Below, in pieces: positions 1 through 6,599 of a DNA stretch of 17,241 nt. Origin of the DNA: an uncultured Clostridia bacterium (lineage in GTDB: Bacteria > Bacillota > Clostridia > Lachnospirales > Lachnospiraceae). The number at the start of each line of letters is the position of its first letter. Positions within the stretch are counted from its first letter, which is position 1. The DNA is taken from positions 1 to 17,241 of the forward strand of contig CAMHMG010000032.1 in NCBI GenBank assembly GCA_946186175.1, written 5' to 3'. A model generated the notes under the pieces. The model made no database searches and was not told the DNA's origin. It worked only from the letters and a program-made list of their open reading frames with translations. The translations under genes and the position numbers were made by a program.

Positions 1-37
1 TTTTACATGACAACTTGCAATATCTAAAATGATGTAA

Positions 38-745
38 TTAGAATTCGTCTAACTCTATCACCTCGAATGCATCTCCTTCAGGCTCACTCTTAAACACCAT
101 ATGTTCACCTGTACTTGGATGATCGAACTCAAGCCTTGTGGAATATAATGCCATCTGCTGATATTTCTTCTTTGTGTTCATAAACTTGGGATTATACTTT
201 GTATCACCATATATTCCCGCATTTCTTCCTGCCATCTGAACCCTTATCTGATGATGTCTTCCTGTAATCAACTGAACCAGAACATAAGTTAAAACTCCAT
301 TGTCCGTTTCAAAGACATCAAGTACTTCATAATCTAATACAGCCTTCTTGGCACCCTTCACTCCTTTATCAACTATCTTGGTAGTGTTGGTCTTGCCGTC
401 CTTTAAGAGATAATCTGTCATCGTTCCCACATCGTCCTGAAGTTCTCCTGTAAGGACTGCCTGATAATATTTGATGACATTGCCATCTTGTATCTGATCC
501 GAAAGATTTGCTGCTGCCGCCTGATTCTTAGCAAACACAATAACTCCGCCAACAGGTCTGTCAAGCCGGTGTATTATTGCAAGATAAGGTTCCTCCTCCA
601 TCTGATCTCTTTCATAAATCAGATTCTTAAGGTAAGTCAACATATCAGTATCCCTTGTCTTATCACCCTGCACAGGAACCCCATAGGGTTTGACACACAC
701 CAATATATCCGAATCTTCATATAAAATGTCTACCTTCATCTTCAT
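38..745 (-). CDS. RluA-family RNA pseudouridine synthase
   Basis: This gene encodes a 235-residue cytoplasmic enzyme expected to isomerise uridine to pseudouridine in ribosomal or transfer RNA. The family signature HRLDRPVGG lies at residues 59-67, with Asp62 as the expected catalytic aspartate. The later motif TGRHHQIRVQMA (161-172) and the segment LYSTRLEFDHP (200-210) also fit the RluA/RluC/RluD/TruC group. No N-terminal S4 domain is present, so this is a short form and the target nucleotide cannot be assigned. The first ATG is preferred because AAGGAG lies 11 nt upstream of it, while Met3 would be 17 nt away. The gene is separated from the upstream regulator gene by a 220-bp inverted-repeat element and shows no promoter I can defend. 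The family is clear; the RNA substrate is unknown. Confidence 0.9.
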   Translation of the reverse strand: MKMKVDILYEDSDILVCVKPYGVPVQGDKTRDTDMLTYLKNLIYERDQMEEEPYLAIIHRLDRPVGGVIVFAKNQAAAANLSDQIQDGNVIKYYQAVLTGELQDDVGTMTDYLLKDGKTNTTKIVDKGVKGAKKAVLDYEVLDVFETDNGVLTYVLVQLITGRHHQIRVQMAGRNAGIYGDTKYNPKFMNTKKKYQQMALYSTRLEFDHPSTGEHMVFKSEPEGDAFEVIELDEF

Positions 746-773
746 ATCTCATCCATCTCCTTACATCCAAATT

Positions 774-995
774 ATTATTTAGGTAATTGCGAAACTTATT
801 GAAAAGTGTATATGAGTTGTGCATATTACATATAGCATCCATTAGCAGACCTTGGCGCAGGCGTCGGTACTTATGCACCGTATTGGGGTGCATTATGTAC
901 CGTTACGCCGTAGACGGAGCGAAAGCGTGTCTGTAATGGTGCTATATAATATGTACAACTCAAAAAAAGCAAAATTCCGCAATTACCTTAAATAA
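774..995. repeat. Long inverted-repeat element, type I (large copy)
   Basis: Nearly the whole spacer between the regulator and the pseudouridine synthase gene folds on itself. The outer arms are ATTTAGGTAATTGCGAAA on the left (about 777-794) and its near complement at 976-994. Middle arms at 813-850 and 928-961 match over about 34 bp with small bulges. The innermost hairpin pairs 865-879 with 887-902. The terminal sequence recurs at 5438-5504 and 12340-12381. No flanking target duplication is visible, because the symmetry continues outward as an inverted repeat. On the minus strand it could also end transcription of the regulator gene, since a T-run lies just inside the first arm. Confidence 0.8.
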
Positions 996-1673
996 TCACA
1001 GCACAAACCTATATCCCACACCCCATATTGTTTCTATATATTGCGGATTATCCTGGTCCTCCTCAATCTTTTGACGGAGTCGCATTACATAGGTTGTTAT
1101 AGCTTCCGCATAACCCTCAACACCCCTTTGACTCCACACTGCATTATACAATTCTTCACGCGTCACAACAGAATTAGGTCTTTGTGCAAGATATAAAAGG
1201 ATGTCAAATTCTTTAATTGTAAGATTAATCTCTATCTCGTTGACAAAAACCCGCCTGTTAAATGCCTCTATCACCAGATCACGAGTTTTGATATATCCCG
1301 AAAATCTGGTCAATCTCCTGAACTGGTCTATTCTGGCTTGTATCCTGGCAATTAATGCCATACCTTGAAATGGCTCAGCTATATAATCATCTACCCCAGA
1401 ACGGAACAACTTAACCTTAGTCCACTCATCATCAATATTTGATATCACCATTATAGGAATTTCCGTATTAAGCCTTAACTCATGACATTTATCAGAATAA
1501 CAGGAAGCGTCCTCACATAACACCAGAATAATGTCCTTATTAAACATTCGTTTTTCAATCAGTTGTTCTTCATCCATGCTTATTTCCGTAACTCTATATC
1601 CTCCCACCTGGAGATAATCTGACAGATAACTATTTTCACATTTCGAATCATACAATAACAAAATATCACCCAT
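996..1673 (-). CDS. OmpR/PhoB-type response regulator with degenerate receiver domain
   Basis: This encodes a 225-residue protein with an N-terminal receiver-like domain (about 1-105) and a C-terminal OmpR-type winged-helix DNA-binding domain (about 125-225, ending in IETIWGVGYRFVL). The winged helix is well conserved, so it probably binds DNA as a transcription factor. The receiver keeps Asp9 of the acidic pocket and Ser78, but the position for the phospho-acceptor Asp is Leu52 or Cys53 (context DIILVLCED). The conserved Lys of the usual KPF motif is Glu100 (IAEPF). Phosphorylation in the normal way is therefore unlikely. No histidine kinase gene is adjacent. It follows murA after a terminator and a 195-bp spacer with a 21-bp direct repeat. 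The start ATG has GGGGTAAGG upstream. The target genes are unknown. Confidence 0.88.
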   Translation of the reverse strand: MGDILLLYDSKCENSYLSDYLQVGGYRVTEISMDEEQLIEKRMFNKDIILVLCEDASCYSDKCHELRLNTEIPIMVISNIDDEWTKVKLFRSGVDDYIAEPFQGMALIARIQARIDQFRRLTRFSGYIKTRDLVIEAFNRRVFVNEIEINLTIKEFDILLYLAQRPNSVVTREELYNAVWSQRGVEGYAEAITTYVMRLRQKIEEDQDNPQYIETIWGVGYRFVL

Positions 1674-1731
1674 AAAGCCTTACCCCTTTATCAATTATTT
1701 GTAATAGTTGGAATAAGAAAACACTATGGTT

Positions 1732-1861
1732 TTACATGGGGATTATAGAAAAAAACATAGCAAACAAGACTGCAAAAATAATTTTGCAGTTGCTTGTCAT
1801 TTTATAAATAGGAAAACGTAAACGATTCAAGGCATTACCCTTAAATGGGGATTATATAAAA
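1732..1861. repeat. Pair of 21-bp direct repeats around the murA terminator
   Basis: The segment TTAnATGGGGATTATAnAAAA occurs at 1732-1752 and again at 1841-1861, 109 bp apart, matching at 19 of 21 positions. Read on the minus strand each copy contains TATAATCCCCAT, which includes a perfect -10 hexamer, but neither has a convincing -35 at 16-18 bp. One copy sits immediately after the murA stop codon and the other precedes the response regulator gene, with the murA terminator hairpin between them. They could be promoter elements or operator sites; the sequence does not decide this. Confidence 0.6.
1749..1796 (-). terminator. Intrinsic terminator downstream of murA
   Basis: On the minus strand the arm CAAGCAACTGCAAAA pairs with TTTTGCAGTCTTG across a 4-nt loop (1765-1796, one small bulge). 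It is followed within 10 nt by a run of seven or more T. The hairpin begins 73 bp past the murA stop codon, so it should end the murA transcript and separate it from the regulator gene. Confidence 0.7.
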
Positions 1862-1868
1862 TAATTAT

Positions 1869-3173
1869 TTATCCGACCTTTAATTTGAATTTTTGAATAT
1901 CTTTGTCTGTTTCAACAACTTCGATCTGCCCGCCAAGTCCACGTAGCTTCTCATCAAACGCTTCGTAACCACGCTGAATATATTTGATATCTTCAATCAC
2001 TGTGAATCCATCCGCCACCAATCCTGCAATAACAAGAGCAGCTCCGGCGCGAAGATCAGGTGCAACAACATTAGCACCAGTGAATCTTTCTACACCATCA
2101 ATGATCGCAGTATTACCTTCAACTTTAATCTGTCCACCCATGCGGAACAGCTCGTCAACATATTTAAATCTGTTCTCGAATATACTCTCTGTAATAATAG
2201 ATGTTCCCTCTGACAAAGCCAGAATAACTGCCATCTGTGGCTGCATATCCGTAGGGAATCCGGGATATGGCAGAGTCTTAATGTTAGTGGAACCCAGTCT
2301 ATGATTACTAACAACTCTTACTGCATCATCATATTCCATAACAACTGCACCTATTTCCTTAAGCTTTGAAGAAATGGCTTCCAAGTGCTTAGGGATGACA
2401 TTCTTGATGGTAATATCACCCTTTGTTGCAGCAGATGCTACCATAAATGTTCCCGCTTCAATCTGATCGGGAATAATGGAATACTCAGTACCCTTTAACT
2501 TCTCAACCCCGCGGATGCGAATAACATCAGTACCGGCTCCTTTGATATTAGCCCCCATACTGTTCAAGAAGTTGGCAACATCAACTATATGCGGCTCTTT
2601 GGCTGCATTCTCTATAACAGTTTTTCCTTCAGCAAGTGTTGCCGCCATCATAACATTAATGGTCGCACCTACTGAAACTACATCCATATATATACGATTA
2701 CCTGTTAATTTATCAGCTTCGGCGTGAATCATTCCTCTCGGAAAATCAACACTTGCACCTAATGCTTTAAATCCCTTAATATGCAGATCTATAGGTCTGC
2801 TTCCTATATTACATCCACCCGGAAGAGCAACGGAAGCCTTGCGATACTTTCCAAGCATCGCTCCAAGCAGATAATAAGATGCTCTTATCTTCCTGATAAA
2901 TTCATCATCAACACAGTTATCCACTGCAGGATTAATAGTGCCGCCACATATCCTTACTGTATGTTCATCTATAAAATTAACTCTTGCACCAATACCTTCT
3001 ATTGCCTGCAAAAGCACCCTGGTATCTCTGACGTTCGGAACATTCTCAATTACGACTTCTTCATCTGTCATGATTGCTGCAGCAAGTATTCCAAGTGCTG
3101 CATTCTTTGCTCCGGCGATAGTAACCTCACCTACTAATGGGTTACCACCTTTAACTACATACTGTTCCATCAT
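1869..3173 (-). CDS. murA: UDP-N-acetylglucosamine 1-carboxyvinyltransferase
   Basis: MurA transfers enolpyruvate from phosphoenolpyruvate to UDP-N-acetylglucosamine, the first committed step of peptidoglycan precursor synthesis, in the cytoplasm. The 434-residue product has the full family length. The substrate-binding GAKNAAL motif is at 21-27. The catalytic Cys121 sits in LPGGCNIGSRPIDLH (117-131); it is the residue that fosfomycin modifies in this family. The loop IRASYYLLG (96-104) is also typical. Clostridia often carry two paralogues (murAA and murAB), and I cannot tell which this is. The ATG at 3173 follows AGAGG by a few nucleotides; a second ATG comes directly after it. A strong promoter lies about 55 bp upstream and a terminator follows, so the gene is probably transcribed alone. 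Confidence 0.96.
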   Translation of the reverse strand: MMEQYVVKGGNPLVGEVTIAGAKNAALGILAAAIMTDEEVVIENVPNVRDTRVLLQAIEGIGARVNFIDEHTVRICGGTINPAVDNCVDDEFIRKIRASYYLLGAMLGKYRKASVALPGGCNIGSRPIDLHIKGFKALGASVDFPRGMIHAEADKLTGNRIYMDVVSVGATINVMMAATLAEGKTVIENAAKEPHIVDVANFLNSMGANIKGAGTDVIRIRGVEKLKGTEYSIIPDQIEAGTFMVASAATKGDITIKNVIPKHLEAISSKLKEIGAVVMEYDDAVRVVSNHRLGSTNIKTLPYPGFPTDMQPQMAVILALSEGTSIITESIFENRFKYVDELFRMGGQIKVEGNTAIIDGVERFTGANVVAPDLRAGAALVIAGLVADGFTVIEDIKYIQRGYEAFDEKLRGLGGQIEVVETDKDIQKFKLKVG

Positions 3174-3226
3174 TGCACCTCTTTATATGGTTAACTTTAG
3201 GCATATTTATACGCATAGCTGTGCTC

Positions 3227-3254
3227 ATTATAGCATGATTCACGAATTTGTAAA
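3227..3254 (-). promoter_or_regulatory. Sigma-A type promoter of murA
   Basis: On the minus strand TTTACA (3249-3254) and TATAAT (3227-3232) are separated by 16 bp, close to the vegetative consensus. Transcription would begin near 3220, leaving a leader of about 46 nt before the murA start codon. Confidence 0.75.
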
Positions 3255-3282
3255 TCTTTTTTTGTATTTTATTTCACAATAT

Positions 3283-3496
3283 TTTAACAATTGTTACTAT
3301 TCACAGTCAATATAAGTTATGATTAGTGTATCAACGTGCTTGCACGTTTGAACACTAATCATAGCTTATATTGTAACTGAGAAGCAGTAACTCCACAGAC
3401 AGCCACAAACAAAAGCAACTTCAGTTGCGACATATGCTTTAGCAGATGGTTTGTGGCTTGCAAATGTGGAGTTACTGTGAATAGTGACTAACAATT
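3283..3496. repeat. Structured inverted-repeat element, type II (copy A)
   Basis: This 214-bp spacer element between pyrI and the murA promoter folds into an outer stem closing two long hairpins. The outer arms are AATTGTTA plus CTATTCACAGT (3289-3307) and their complement at 3474-3496, with a 4-nt bulge. The first hairpin, 3308-3372, pairs more than 20 bp and ends in ACGTGC-TT-GCACGT. The second, 3386-3476, pairs AGTAACTCCACA with TGTGGAGTTACT and continues through GCCACAAAC. The left and right ends match the element at 7450-7603. It may form the 3' end of the pyrBI transcript. No coding region can be supported in 3174-3525. Confidence 0.75.
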
Positions 3497-3525
3497 CCGG
3501 TATTAAAGGTGAATATAAACTGCTG

Positions 3526-3963
3526 TTACCAATGTATAACTTCACCCTGATTTTCTGCCTCACAGTATATACATCTGTATATTCTTTTCTCTTTATCCGT
3601 AAGCTTGAATATCTGATTAATCCCCTGTTCTGTTGTTGTAATACATCTTGGATTCTTGCATTTAACAACATTAACTATCTGCTCCGGAAGGTCAACCTTC
3701 TTCTTTTCTATTGTATTACCATCCTTAATTATACTGACCGATATACCGGGATCTACATATCCCAAAATATCAAGATTGATGTCATAGTCTGAGTGATCGA
3801 TCTTTAATATATCCTTTCTTCCCATCTTGCGGCTTGTGGCATTCTTGATAATTGCAACCGAGCAGTCCAACTCGTCAAGTTTTAAATACTTATATATAAG
3901 CATTGCCCTGCCTGCAGTAATGTGATCTAATACTATTCCGTTCTGAATACTGTCTATCTTCAT
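3526..3963 (-). CDS. pyrI: Aspartate carbamoyltransferase regulatory subunit
   Basis: PyrI is the zinc-binding regulatory chain of aspartate carbamoyltransferase. In characterised homologues it binds nucleotides (CTP, UTP and ATP) and transmits feedback control to the catalytic PyrB trimers. The 145-residue product starts with the family pattern MKIDSIQNGIVLDHITAGRA. The C-terminal zinc site is complete, with CKNPRC (102-107) and the later CIYC pair (131-134). Its ATG begins 4 nt after the pyrB stop codon, and its ribosome binding site, AAGGGAG, lies inside the pyrB 3' end, so the two genes are translationally linked. No terminator of the usual kind follows directly; the type II inverted-repeat element begins about 30 bp downstream. 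Confidence 0.95.
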   Translation of the reverse strand: MKIDSIQNGIVLDHITAGRAMLIYKYLKLDELDCSVAIIKNATSRKMGRKDILKIDHSDYDINLDILGYVDPGISVSIIKDGNTIEKKKVDLPEQIVNVVKCKNPRCITTTEQGINQIFKLTDKEKRIYRCIYCEAENQGEVIHW

Positions 3964-3967
3964 CTCA

Positions 3968-4891
3968 TCATTCTCCCTTCACATCTCTCAACATTTTGAG
4001 TATCAATGCCATTCTTACATATTTCCCGTTAAGCGCCTGTCTGAAATAACATGCTCTCGGATCATCATCCACCTCAACCGATATCTCGTTAACTCTTGGA
4101 AGCGGATGAAGAATACTTAAGTCTTTGTTTGCTTTCTTGAGTTTTTTCATATTAAGAATGTATGTATCTTTGAGTCGCACATAGTCAGCTTCATTGAAGA
4201 AACGTTCTCTCTGAACTCTGGTCATATATAGAACATCAAGGCGGTCTATTACTTCATCTATAGTTCGAACCTGCTCATAACTCATATCTCCCTGTTCAAA
4301 CACTTCTTCTTTGATATAATCCGGTATCTCTAATTCCTCCGGAGATATCATGATAAAATGAACATTTGAATATCTGGACATTGCTTTGATAAGAGAGTGA
4401 ACCGTACGTCCGAATTTCAAGTCTCCGCAGCATCCTATGATCATATTGTCAAGACGTCCTTTTTCCCTTCTGATAGTAAGGAGATCCGTAAGCGTCTGTG
4501 TCGGATGATTGTGTCCCCCATCGCCTGCATTGATTATCGGTACATCCGACTTCATCGCTGCCAGACATGGCGCACCTTCTTTTGGATGACGCATTGCTAT
4601 GATATCTGCATAACATGAAACCACTTTCACAGTGTCTGCTACACTTTCGCCCTTAGTTGCAGAGGAAGAATCCGCAGAAGAAAATCCCAAGACATTACCT
4701 CCAAGCTCCATCATAGCTGCTTCAAAGCTAAGTCTTGTCCTGGTAGACGGCTCAAAAAACAATGTTGCCAATTTTTTGTGTGCACATACACTCTCATACT
4801 TCTTCGGATTAGCTATAATATCATCAGCCAGATCTAATAACTCGTCAATCTCCTCCACACTAAGATCCATTGGGTCAATTAAATGTTTCAT
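3968..4891 (-). CDS. pyrB: Aspartate carbamoyltransferase catalytic subunit
   Basis: PyrB condenses carbamoyl phosphate with L-aspartate to give N-carbamoyl-L-aspartate, the second step of pyrimidine synthesis. Counting from the upstream ATG at 4897, the product has FFEPSTRTR (47-55) for carbamoyl phosphate, TKGES (81-85) in the 80s loop, GGHNHPTQT (127-135), and HPLPR (264-268), the aspartate-side loop typical of this enzyme rather than ornithine carbamoyltransferase. I chose the ATG at 4891 because GGAGG ends 1 nt before the ATG at 4897 but 7 nt before this one; the product is then 307 residues. The gene forms a tight pair with pyrI and lies 45 bp downstream of a small membrane-protein gene. 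I see no PyrR-type attenuator in front of it. Confidence 0.95.
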   Translation of the reverse strand: MKHLIDPMDLSVEEIDELLDLADDIIANPKKYESVCAHKKLATLFFEPSTRTRLSFEAAMMELGGNVLGFSSADSSSATKGESVADTVKVVSCYADIIAMRHPKEGAPCLAAMKSDVPIINAGDGGHNHPTQTLTDLLTIRREKGRLDNMIIGCCGDLKFGRTVHSLIKAMSRYSNVHFIMISPEELEIPDYIKEEVFEQGDMSYEQVRTIDEVIDRLDVLYMTRVQRERFFNEADYVRLKDTYILNMKKLKKANKDLSILHPLPRVNEISVEVDDDPRACYFRQALNGKYVRMALILKMLRDVKGE

Positions 4892-4936
4892 CTTCATTCC
4901 TCCGTATATATTATTCTTTGTCTGTAATTATCCAGA

Positions 4937-5416
4937 TCATTCTTTTCTAAGAACAACCCCATTCTCTATGAATAAATGTTCAGCCTCACGCCGCTTATCC
5001 TTGTCGCAGCGTAATACATATTGCTTTCCGGCAGCATATACCCGTATCTGCACAGTGCTTATCTGATCGTTAATTATCCTATAACCTTCCATCTTATTCC
5101 ATTCAAAAAAGCTTGTACCTATAAATATTCCCAACGGACTTATACCGCTGCTCATACGGCTGTTAAAGAACACAAGCATAACAAATGTTACCAGAGCCGG
5201 CATAAACCGGTAACTCTTCTCATATAAAATGACTGCTATCAAAACAAGCGCCACATTGACATATAGTATTTCCATAGGCCCGATTTGTCTGCCATAACGG
5301 CTTGGTATCGTTATATCCTTTTGCTTGTCTAAGGTAGCAAAAGCAATGACGCAGGCCGCTCCGAAACCTAAGAACAGAATTATAGCAAGGCCATTCAATA
5401 TCACCTCTAATTTCAA
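4937..5416 (-). CDS. Small hypothetical membrane protein upstream of pyrBI
   Basis: I do not recognise a function. The product of about 160 residues has hydrophobic segments near residues 8-30, 50-66, 71-86 and 94-108. A soluble, charged C-terminal part follows, beginning FFEWNKMEGYRI and ending in a helix rich in Lys, Arg and Glu. This layout recalls the DUF5673-type membrane proteins common in Lachnospiraceae, but that is a resemblance from memory. The start is not ATG. GGAG at 5425-5428 lies 8 nt before a TTG at 5416, which I prefer; a GTG at 5423-5425 in the same frame would overlap the ribosome binding site itself. The gene runs in the pyrBI direction with a 45-bp gap and no terminator between, so co-transcription is likely. 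That link does not itself show a role in pyrimidine synthesis. Confidence 0.75.
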   Translation of the reverse strand: MKLEVILNGLAIILFLGFGAACVIAFATLDKQKDITIPSRYGRQIGPMEILYVNVALVLIAVILYEKSYRFMPALVTFVMLVFFNSRMSSGISPLGIFIGTSFFEWNKMEGYRIINDQISTVQIRVYAAGKQYVLRCDKDKRREAEHLFIENGVVLRKE

Positions 5417-5437
5417 ACTATTCACTCCAATTCAATG

Positions 5438-5504
5438 TATATATTTAAGTAATTGCGAAACACTATATTTTTTCTTTGAGTTTCGTAATTACCTAAATAT
5501 ATAT
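5438..5504. repeat. Short inverted repeat, type I (small copy)
   Basis: Arms of about 24 bp, with the core TTTAAGTAATTGCGAAAC on the left and its near complement GTTTCGTAATTACCTAAA on the right, flank an 18-nt T-rich loop. The terminal sequence is the same as in the large element at 774-995, and the loop resembles that at 12340-12381. It lies between the carbamoyltransferase terminator and the membrane-protein gene, in the region where the promoter for the pyrBI cluster would be expected. I could not place a convincing promoter there. Confidence 0.75.
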
Positions 5505-5540
5505 TAACCATGGTCAAAATTGCCCACAATTGATAACACA

Positions 5541-5588
5541 GCAAAAATCCTGTCATGGAATTGTGAATATCACTCCTCTGACAGGATT
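5541..5588 (-). terminator. Intrinsic terminator of the carbamoyltransferase gene
   Basis: On the minus strand AATCCTGTCA pairs perfectly with TGACAGGATT (5579-5588 and 5546-5555) across a 23-nt loop, followed at once by T residues. It begins 10 bp after the stop codon at 5598 and should isolate this gene from the membrane-protein/pyrBI cluster. Confidence 0.8.
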
Positions 5589-5597
5589 CCTATATCT

Positions 5598-6530
5598 TTA
5601 ACTATTAAGTAATGTCACCATTACTGCTTTTTCAGCATGGCGTCTGTTCTCCGCCTGATCCAATATAAACTCAAGATTGTCATCAACCACTTCCTGGCTG
5701 ATCTCATATCCAATATGCATTGGCATATCATGCATTACCTTCGCTTTACTCTCTGATAGCAATTCTTTATTAATCTGATAAGGCATCATCTTCGCCAGCG
5801 TCTCTTCTTTCTTCTGTTGATATGCAGGATTGTTGAAAAATTCCATATCTACCCATGTATCGGTATATAACACATCCATATCAGAAACATATTTCTTAGC
5901 TTCCTCCATAGACATTGAAGGATCTAATTCTACATAATAACCTGAAGCCTTAGCTCTCTCATAGAAATCAGCATCTACCCCTGTCTCATTTACAAGTGGT
6001 GTAAGGCCATAAATAGTGCCTTCTTGCATCTTGGCAAAGAACTCAATCAGAGAATTGAATACATTATTCTTAGCACCGATGTATAACATCTTGACATTAA
6101 GTCCACCAAAATGCTCCTTCAAAGCAAGTGCATCTGCTAATATCTGGCAAGGATGATATGTAGAATCGCAACCATTAATAAACGGAACCGTTGAATACTT
6201 TGCAAACTGGTTGACCGTATCATTCTTAATAAGTCTTGCCATTATAATATCAACATTCCTACATACATACTTAAGTTCTGAAACTAAGTCTCCCAACACA
6301 AAATTGGAATCCTCCCAAACCTGATTGTAATAGGTTCCTCCAAGCTCTGTTATTCCGGTAGTAAATGAGAGAAACGTTCTTGTTGATGTCTTCTCAAATA
6401 ACGTATAGAGTTTCTTTCCTTTGAGAGCTTCCGAATACTTATCGGGATTGCTCTTCATATCATAAGCAAGATCAAGTATTGCATTCAATTCTTCTTTGCT
6501 GTAATTGCTGAAATTTATCATATGCTTCAT
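5598..6530 (-). CDS. Divergent ornithine/aspartate carbamoyltransferase-family protein, substrate uncertain
   Basis: The 310-residue product has the overall length and order of motifs of the carbamoyltransferase family, and routine annotation would probably name it ornithine carbamoyltransferase. The carbamoyl phosphate side is mostly kept: FEKTSTRT (45-52), Arg99 in IIMARL, and HPCQ (126-129). Several positions depart from the family. The STRTR motif ends in Phe53. The 80s region reads EDSNFVLGDLVSELK without the usual Lys. The ornithine-side SMG loop is replaced by TDTWVDMEFF (223-232). The HCLP motif is HDMP (267-270), followed by MHIGYE in place of the usual RGxE. It is therefore neither a standard ornithine (HCLP) nor aspartate (HPLP) enzyme. 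The second substrate, or activity itself, is unknown. It has its own promoter (6564-6592) and terminator. Confidence 0.85.
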   Translation of the reverse strand: MKHMINFSNYSKEELNAILDLAYDMKSNPDKYSEALKGKKLYTLFEKTSTRTFLSFTTGITELGGTYYNQVWEDSNFVLGDLVSELKYVCRNVDIIMARLIKNDTVNQFAKYSTVPFINGCDSTYHPCQILADALALKEHFGGLNVKMLYIGAKNNVFNSLIEFFAKMQEGTIYGLTPLVNETGVDADFYERAKASGYYVELDPSMSMEEAKKYVSDMDVLYTDTWVDMEFFNNPAYQQKKEETLAKMMPYQINKELLSESKAKVMHDMPMHIGYEISQEVVDDNLEFILDQAENRRHAEKAVMVTLLNS

Positions 6531-6563
6531 AACACGTTTACCTCTTTTTTCATTTATGAAATT

Positions 6564-6592
6564 ATTGTATTAAAAAACAACACAAAATGCAA
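6564..6592 (-). promoter_or_regulatory. Promoter of the divergent carbamoyltransferase gene
   Basis: On the minus strand TTGCAT (6587-6592) and TACAAT (6564-6569) are separated by exactly 17 bp, directly after the MerR-type gene. Start of transcription near 6557 would leave a leader of about 27 nt containing the AGAGG ribosome binding site. Confidence 0.6.
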
Positions 6593-6599
6593 GCAAAAC

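Noticed and set aside
774..995. Insertion sequence or complete transposon
   Set aside because: No transposase frame and no flanking direct target duplication; only nested inverted repeats are present.
1736..1770. Firm promoter call for the response regulator gene
   Set aside because: The TATAAT at 1742-1747 has no acceptable -35 at 16-18 bp and overlaps the terminator T-run.
2090..3315. Several open frames of 70-125 codons inside and opposite murA
   Set aside because: They are shadows of the well-supported murA frame, without start signals or family resemblance.
3366..3671. Minus-strand open frame of about 100 codons overlapping pyrI and the type II element
   Set aside because: It lies mostly in another frame of pyrI and in hairpin sequence, has no ribosome binding site and no recognisable protein.
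4892..5597. PyrR-type attenuator or uracil-responsive leader for pyrB
   Set aside because: No anti-terminator/terminator pair or PyrR-binding loop can be recognised before pyrB or the membrane-protein gene.
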